In this document: in pieces, positions 58,442-64,000 of the stretch
Position numbering within the stretch: position 1 is the stretch's first letter
How the letters are laid out: each line of letters starts with the position of its first letter
DNA from: Ursus arctos
Lineage: Eukaryota > Chordata > Mammalia > Carnivora > Ursidae
Assembly (NCBI RefSeq): GCF_023065955.2
Contig: NW_026623008.1
Location: forward strand, 26,501,001-26,565,000
DNA: 64,000 nt
Reading direction: 5' to 3'
The notes under the pieces: generated by a model
Database searches by the model: none
What the model was told of the DNA's origin: nothing
What the model saw: only the letters and a program-made list of their open reading frames with translations
Translations under genes and position numbers: made by a program

Positions 58442-58692
58442 CTCCTGATTGCCTTCTTCCTCCTCTTCTTGCTCTAAATCTTGCCCTTCCTCCTCTTCTT
58501 CCGCTAAATCTCCCTCTTCCTCCTCTTCTCCATCTTCCTCCGACTCATCTGTCATTTCTTCCTCCTCTTCCTCTTCTTCAAATCCATCTTCATTATCTAA
58601 CTTAAATAACGCCTGGCGCTTTTGGCGCTCCTCAAGCCTACGGAGTTTCATCGCTTCCCGTAGTTTGGCTTTCAGCACCTGGAGCTTCTCAC
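58442..58692 (-). CDS. CLSPN: claspin exon with poly-acidic tract
   Basis: This 251-nt exon has acceptor ctgttcag|GTGAGAAG and donor CAGGAG|GTTCTG. It begins [10 protein letters not shown], passes a helical [19 protein letters not shown] stretch, then becomes an almost pure Glu/Asp run ending EEGNQE. The GAA/GAG/GAT array looks prone to length change, so its length probably varies between species. The minus strand is purine-rich throughout the tract. Confidence 0.93.
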
Positions 58693-59145
58693 CTGAACAG
58701 AAAATGAAGAAATGCCTTAGCCGTAATGACCGACTACCCATTGTAATCATGGAAGCGTGCATTTTAGGCAACTCCGGAAGTGCTCTAGTCATATCATACC
58801 CCCAAAGGAAAATCAGACACCTTGGTACTCTAGGCTTTTGTTATTTTAACAAATAAGAATTATTAAGAACTAAAGTGTAAAAGAGAACTTCCACAGTGAT
58901 GTTCTACACCCTGGGATAATATACTACACAGAGATTATAAAGTTATTAAAGAGGGCAAAAAAAGGGTGGAAGGGTAGGACTTTGGAAATCTCTGGCTCAG
59001 AAGCCATGAAGGACAACCTTGATAATATTAAAGAAGAAAATAAACAACCCAAGAGTAAAATGGGCAAAGGGTATGTTCAAAGAAAAAAATGAACATATGT
59101 GGTTAATAAACAAAAATAATGCTTAACCTCATTTCTCTCTCTTTT

Positions 59146-59337
59146 TTAATATTTTATTTATTTATTTGACAGAGCAATAGAGACAGCGAGAGAGGGAACA
59201 CAAGCAGGGGGAGTGGGAGAGGGAGAAGCAGGCTCCCCGCTGAGCAGGGAGCCCGATGCGGGGCTTGATCCCAGGACCCTGGGACTATGACCTGAGCCAA
59301 AGGCAGACGCTTAATGACTGAGCCACCCAGGCGCCCC
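59146..59337 (-). mobile_element. CAN-SINE
   Basis: Reverse full copy ending GAGCCACCCAGGCGCCCC, adjoining the older unit at 59338. Confidence 0.88.
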
Positions 59338-59442
59338 TTAAGATTTTATTTTTAAGTAATCTCTATACCCGACATGGGGCTTGAACTCACAAACCCAAGA
59401 TCAAGGGTCCCATGCTCCACCGCCTGAGTCAGACAGGCACCC
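59338..59442 (-). mobile_element. short old tRNA-type SINE
   Basis: Reverse AAGTAATCTCTATACCCGAC through GAGTCAGACAGGCACCCC. ACCTCATTTCT lies outside both units. Confidence 0.78.
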
Positions 59443-59834
59443 CTCACCTCATTTCTAATTAAAGAGATATAAATCAAAATAAGAGATACCATTTTTGACA
59501 TTTGGCAAAAATCAGAAGGCTTGATAATATCCCTTGTTAACAAGAGGAAACAGGAACTCCTCCACACTGTGATTTAGCATGTAATTGGTGCAACTATTTG
59601 GAAGGACAATGGGCTGATATATATCCAAATTTGACTCAATGATTCCGCTGTAAGGAATTCTGCATCCAGATACACCAACATATACCTGACATTGGGGTGC
59701 AACATCGTGTGAAATGCCAAAAATTGGAATAAACAAGATATCCATTAAAAGAAGTACGGTTAAACAAACCATGGTATAGTCACGCAATGGAATACTATGC
59801 AGCTATTTAAAAAACCCTCAAAAACAATATAATG

Positions 59835-60025
59835 TGCATCTGAGCTCTGAAGTTAAGAGGTCTGGAGATTAGGCTGCTGGTTCTACTACTCACGGGCTGT
59901 GTAAACTTGAGCAGGTTGTTTAAATACTTTGTGTATCATTTTCCTCATATGTAAAATAAGGATACTGATGTTATTTACGGTAAAGCACCTAGAGCAGTGC
60001 CTGGCAGACAGTAAGTATCAAATGC
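59835..60025 (+). mobile_element. MIR in CLSPN intron
   Basis: TCTGGAGATTAGGCTGCTGG, GTAAACTTGAGCAGGTTG, GAGCAGTGCCTGGCAGACAG. Confidence 0.8.
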
Positions 60026-60046
60026 CTCTCTTTCTTTCTTGGGCGG

Positions 60047-60048
<2 letters not shown>

Positions 60049-60089
<41 letters not shown>
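60049..60089. repeat. (CA)n microsatellite
   Basis: About 20 CA units just after the MIR in the CLSPN intron. Confidence 0.96.
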
Positions 60090-60090
<1 letters not shown>

Positions 60091-60274
60091 GTGTGTGAAT
60101 ATGAATTTTCTCTCTAACACACACAAGAAATTGTCAAGAGCTGCCTTTAGGAAGCTAATTTTCCATTTCATACATTTTCCTCAGTGTCTTAATTTTTTTC
60201 AATGTGATATATTAATTGTACTTTTTAAAGTGGAAGTGGGGACAGCAGACTTGTTAAAACAAAAAAGCAGAGTA

Positions 60275-60465
60275 GGGGCGCCTGGGTGGCTCAGTCGTTA
60301 AGCGTCTGCCTTCAGCTCAGTTTGTGATCCCAGAGTCCTGGGATCGAGCCCCGCATTGGGCTCCCTGCTCAGCGGGAAGCCTGCTTCTCCCTCTCCCACT
60401 CCCCCTGCTTGTGTTCCCTCTCTCGCTGTCTCTGAAATAAATAAATAAAATCTTAAAAAAAAAAA
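60275..60465 (+). mobile_element. CAN-SINE in CLSPN intron
   Basis: AAAAAAGCAGAGTA on both sides. Confidence 0.92.
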
Positions 60466-60568
60466 AAGCAGAGTAGAAATCAGAATGCATAGTATGATCA
60501 CATTATTGTTTGTTTCTAAACACATACACATACATACATGCAAAGAGAGATTAAAAGGATACACAAGA

Positions 60569-60788
60569 GGGACACCTGGGCGGCTCAGACGGTTAAGCGA
60601 TGCACTCTTGATTTTGACTCAGGTCATAATGTCAGGGTCGTGAGATCAAGCCCCCCGTGGGGCTCTGTGCTCACCAGGATGTCTGCTTGAGATTCTCTCT
60701 CTCCCTCTCTTTCTCTCTGCCCCTCCCCCCACTCAGGCCCGTGCTTTCTCTAAAATAAACAAATAAATAAAATCTTTAAAAAAAAAGA
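60569..60788 (+). mobile_element. CAN-SINE in CLSPN intron
   Basis: Flanks AAAGGATACACAAGA/AAGGATACACAATA. Confidence 0.88.
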
Positions 60789-60904
60789 AGGATACACAAT
60801 ATAGTTTTATGCGTCTTTGAAAGAGGATCGTAGAACCTTTTTCTTTATTCTTTGTGTTTTCTACAATGGATATTTATAGTTTTTTATTTTTTAATTAATG
60901 TATT

Positions 60905-61023
60905 TGTTTTTAAAGCTTTTTATTTATTTAAGTAATCTCTACGCCCCAGGGGGGACTCAGACTCACAACCCCAAGATCAAGGGTTGCATGCAGGCTCTTC
61001 CGACTAAGCCAGCCACGCACCTC
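60905..61023 (-). mobile_element. short old tRNA-type SINE
   Basis: Reverse AAGTAATCTCTACGCCCCAG through CTAAGCCAGCCACGCACC. Confidence 0.75.
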
Positions 61024-61266
61024 TATTTATTTATTTATTTTTTTATAATAAGGCAAAGACAATTGGAAATAAAGTCATCTTACCCACCCCACACATCTAA
61101 GCAACGCTACCTGTGAATCATGTCACAGGTACTGCTATCCAATCTCCAAAGTGTCCAAGGAAAGAGATTCTAGAACTTTTCACTACAGGGTCTTCAGCAG
61201 CCATAAAGAGCTGCCAGAGCACAAGGCATAAAGCAATCAAACAAACAAAAACATGAATTCAAATAC

Positions 61267-61458
61267 CTGGCTTTGTGCGGCTTGTTGCATCCAGCTTCTC
61301 GGCTGCCAAAGTCACAGGCACCACATCTGCCTTCAGCTCCTCCCTTCCGTCGGTGTCCAAGCCTTTCACTATGATGTTCACATTCACCTTCTGACCAGCC
61401 CTGGGCTTGACCGCTGGGTTAGCATGCTTCCAGAAACGCTGTTTCAAGGCTTCCAGTT
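61267..61458 (-). CDS. CLSPN: claspin exon, first one in this window ([14 protein letters not shown])
   Basis: This 192-nt exon lies between an acceptor (ggatctag) and the donor CCAG|GTATTT. It starts two bases into a Glu codon and ends after the first base of a Gly codon. It encodes a basic stretch ([18 protein letters not shown]) followed by a segment ending RTKPG, matching human claspin around residues 530-595. The preceding exon is not in the window. Confidence 0.93.
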
Positions 61459-61489
61459 CTAGATCCAAACGCCAACCAGTATGTCAGTT

Positions 61490-62593
61490 TGCCATGCTTA
61501 AACTCTTTCCTTTAAGATTCCAGTTAAGAATCATAAGCTAGGGTTTTAAGCTCAACAATGTTGCAGGGGGAAAAAAAACACCCAAAGACACCAAAAACTC
61601 CTTTGCTACTAATACCTATGTCAAATTCATATTCACATAACTTAACCCAAACTAATGAAACGTTGCAACTGTTCTTCCTCAATATACTTCAAAAATCATT
61701 TTAGGGTAGAAAGTTATAATTGAAGTTTCTAAATGTATAAAATTCTTTTTTTCTCATTTTTTAAAAATTTAAATTCCAATTACCATATAATGTATTACTA
61801 GTTTCAGATAAATGTATGCAATTCTTAAAAAAATGTATTAAACTGGTAGAACCAACACCATAATTATCAGTCATTCAATGGCTTAATTTTTCATTGATTC
61901 CAGCCTCTTTTTAAAAATTTCCCTATTTTGAACATTTCACTATTAATTAGCAATCTTAAATGGGCAAGGTCCATTTTAAAAAAAGGAAATAAAATGATAC
62001 CATCTAGTCAGTGATGTAACTCAGCAGAAGGACTGGAAAAGTCTGTGGGTGAAACTGTTATCCTACTTACAGGTGGTCTCTATACCACACGCCCAGCTTG
62101 TATACAAAGGGGAATATATATACTGAGAGCAGTAAGTTCCGTGGTCCAACGGTAAAAGGGCCTCTCCCCACTTCCCCATTGCTACAGTAGCTCAGAATTT
62201 CTTCCTCCTTTCTCCCTCAGCTAGCTGCTACCTGGCACCGTCACCTAATGCCTCAGTTTAAGATATCATACCATAGTGGGCTGTTTTAAGAGAGCTGACA
62301 CTTATAAAGAGAAACGATTCCTTTGGGGTTGAGGGATGCTGGATATTTTCAAGTGCCTTCTCTTCCATATAAAATGTCCATAACACTCCAAGTTTGGTTC
62401 TTTTCTAAAATGCATTTGAATCGTATTTTAGTAGTTCTGGGGTTAGCATCTAGATACGGTTTTTCCTTCCCTAGAAGGGAACAGAAGAACTGGAAGGAGA
62501 CCTTTTCATTCCGAGTCCCTAGCATTATTAGTAGCAAAAATGAAGCTCCAAAGGATGGTATGTTTACGTGACAAACAAAAGTGTAGGGAGAGG
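61490..62593. other. CLSPN intron
   Basis: AT-rich intron. I see no exon or clear repeat here. Confidence 0.5.
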
Positions 62594-62789
62594 GGCGCCT
62601 GGGTGGGTCAGTCATTAAGCATCTGCCTTTGGCTTGGGTCATGATCCCAGGGTCCTGGGATCAAGCCCTGCGTCAGGATCCCTGCTCGGTGGAGGGTCTG
62701 CTTCTTCCTCTTTCTCTCTCCCTCCCCCTGCCCACTTATGCTCGCTCTCTCACTCTCAGATAAATAAATAAAATCTTAAAAAAAAAACT
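62594..62789 (+). mobile_element. CAN-SINE in CLSPN intron
   Basis: GGGGCGCCTGGGTGGGTCAG head through AATAAATAAAATC tail. Confidence 0.9.
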
Positions 62790-63479
62790 GTGGAGGGAGA
62801 GAAGATGTAAGTTTGCACCTGCTTTTATAGTAGTTCCGTAAGGCTGGAAGCAATGGGGAAAGGGAAGTAGAAAGGTAACAGAAAGAAGCAGGCCATTACT
62901 GGCACCAACAGAATAAAACAAATGGATGTGGAGGAAGATGTGCTCGGGACCTAAAATAATAGTGAGGCAGAGGAGCTGCCCTCATTCTTCAGGAGAAAGT
63001 CAGGCTCCTCCCAGCTCTTCATCTCCAACGCACCTGGGCACCTACTTTCCTTGCCCTTTACTATGACTCAACCACCTCCCTCCTCACCCTAGAGTCCCTG
63101 TTCAGGCTCCTCTTCCTCCATCAGTCTTTGTCCAGCTCCACTCATGTCCTAAGTGAAAAGTCTCTGCTCCAGCTCAGGTCTCCACCAGCATCTTGAATCT
63201 AAAACTGTTTTCATTCCCATTGTTCTTAGTCCAGAAAGTAGAGGAATTAAGGGCAGAGATTGTCCCCTACACTACTGCAGGAAGCAGGAGTCCTACATTG
63301 CTGGCACCCCAAAGTTGAGATCTACCCCCGTTTTCTCATGGAAAACTTACTCTATGTGAAGTTAAGGAAACTGTTCCTACTGCTTTTACTTTTAACCCCT
63401 TCCCCTGTCCGCCCTACTAGCCACCAGACTGAATTTTCCCAAAATGACTATCTGATTGGGTCATTTCCTTTGTGAACAA

Positions 63480-63960
63480 TCTGTCAGTGGTCCTCTACTA
63501 ACAAAAGGTCAAAGTCCAAGCTCCTCCCATAGCCTAAAAGCCCTGCGTGATCTGGCCTCTGGTTACCCACCCTCAATGCCTTTGCAATCTTCACTCCGGC
63601 TCGCCAGAACACCCAGTGCTCTCACTTGTCACTGTTGGGTTGTTTGCAGGTCTGTTTCCTCCACCAGGAATGCCCTCCTTCACTTCTCTGCCTCGGTGTC
63701 TCCTACTCAGCTTTCAGAACTCAGCTCCGTTATCGGTTCCTTTCAGAAGCCTCCCTGACTCCCCACGAGGTATTCCAAGGGAAGTATCTTTCCTCTAGGC
63801 TCAGAGTAGACCCAGCCCTTACCATCCAGGAGTGTCATGGTCTGTGTGCCTACCTGTCACTCCTACTAGACTTTAACGTCCTTGAGAGCAGGGACTATGT
63901 CTTGTATACACAGCATCTGACACCATGCTAGATAGAAGTTTATTGCATGGATAAATAAAA
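63480..63960 (+). mobile_element. L2 3' end in CLSPN intron
   Basis: GCCCTGCGTGATCTGGCCTC, AATGCCCTCCTTCACTTC, CTTGAGAGCAGGGACTATGTC, ending near TTTATTGCATGGATAAA. Confidence 0.78.
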
Positions 63961-64000
63961 GTTGATCCTAAGTTCATACATATGGAACTGGCTGGCATGG

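Larger units (their letters stand above)
59015..59820 (+). mobile_element. L1 fragment in CLSPN intron, interrupted by two SINE units
   Basis: Sense L1: AACAACCCAAGAGTAAAATGG before the SINEs, then AAGAGATATAAATCAAAATAAG, AGGAACTCCTCCACACTG and AATGGAATACTATGCAGC after them. Confidence 0.8.
43745..64000 (-). other. CLSPN: CLSPN (claspin) gene, 3' part, partial at window edge
   Basis: Claspin is the nuclear adaptor that lets ATR phosphorylate and activate CHK1 at stalled replication forks, and it also travels with the replisome. Seventeen coding exons are read here, from 61458 down to the TAA at 45020-45022. Together they give about 810 codons matching the C-terminal three fifths of the ~1339-residue human protein. 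Every exon has AG/GT borders and phases agree at each junction, except the one-base excess in the exon at 45854-45937. All three Chk1-binding motifs are present (LCTGKF, LCSGKF, LCSGSF). A search of 61.5-64 kb for the preceding exon (the RFTLDRLKQLGV region) found nothing, so the N-terminal half and promoter lie beyond 64000. The order C1orf216 then CLSPN on the same strand, about 13 kb apart, matches human 1p34.3. Confidence 0.96.

Noticed and set aside
59929..60117. Frame with a His-Thr repeat
   Set aside because: Product of the (CA)n at 60049.
1..64000. CRISPR array, operon or phage-like system
   Set aside because: All regular repeats are microsatellites or SINEs. Gene structure is spliced and mammalian.

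Overview
This window is nuclear DNA from a carnivoran mammal. About 50 copies of the tRNA-Lys-derived CAN-SINE (heads such as GGGGCGCCTGGGTGGC, a CT-rich tract, AATAAATAAAATCTTT tails) are spread over 64 kb. They are mixed with fragments of L1, L2 and MIR. The youngest-looking copies carry the head variant GGCACAGCGGTTAAGCGTC and a 'TTATGGGATCGAGCCC' body, which I associate with bears (Ursidae). The typical dog SINEC_Cf type is not seen. The species call is therefore bear-like but inferred.

Two protein-coding genes are supported, both on the minus strand, and they sit as in human 1p34.3. C1orf216 (CDS 26873-27559) has a single coding exon behind a CpG-island promoter at about 29.46-30.25 kb. 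CLSPN (claspin) fills 43.7-64 kb. Seventeen coding exons (61458 down to 45020) encode roughly the C-terminal 810 residues: the acidic region, all three Chk1-binding repeats, the acidic patch and the C-terminus. The N-terminal ~530 residues lie beyond position 64000. All exon phases agree except one. The 84-nt exon at 45854-45937 has one extra base in a T4 run (minus strand), which shifts the frame and creates a TGA inside the exon. This is either an assembly error or a real truncating change.

Layout: 0-25 kb is gene-free and full of repeats. It includes a three-level nest (L1, then a solitary LTR-like element, then two SINEs) at 9.3-10.6 kb, a candidate conserved regulatory block near 14.0-14.7 kb, and an orphan CpG island at 19.2-20.45 kb. 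25-30 kb holds C1orf216. 30.3-43.7 kb is intergenic, with a candidate conserved block at 35.1-35.6 kb. 43.7-64 kb holds CLSPN. One 3.2-kb CLSPN intron (50317-53542) is built almost wholly of inserted DNA: a BTF3 processed pseudogene, an L1 3' end, an ATP5MC1 processed pseudogene split by a SINE, and more SINEs.

I found no tRNA, rRNA, CRISPR or microbial-type system. Most open frames in the window are SINE or low-complexity artefacts. Exon boundaries come from splice signals and remembered protein homology and have not been checked against transcripts.
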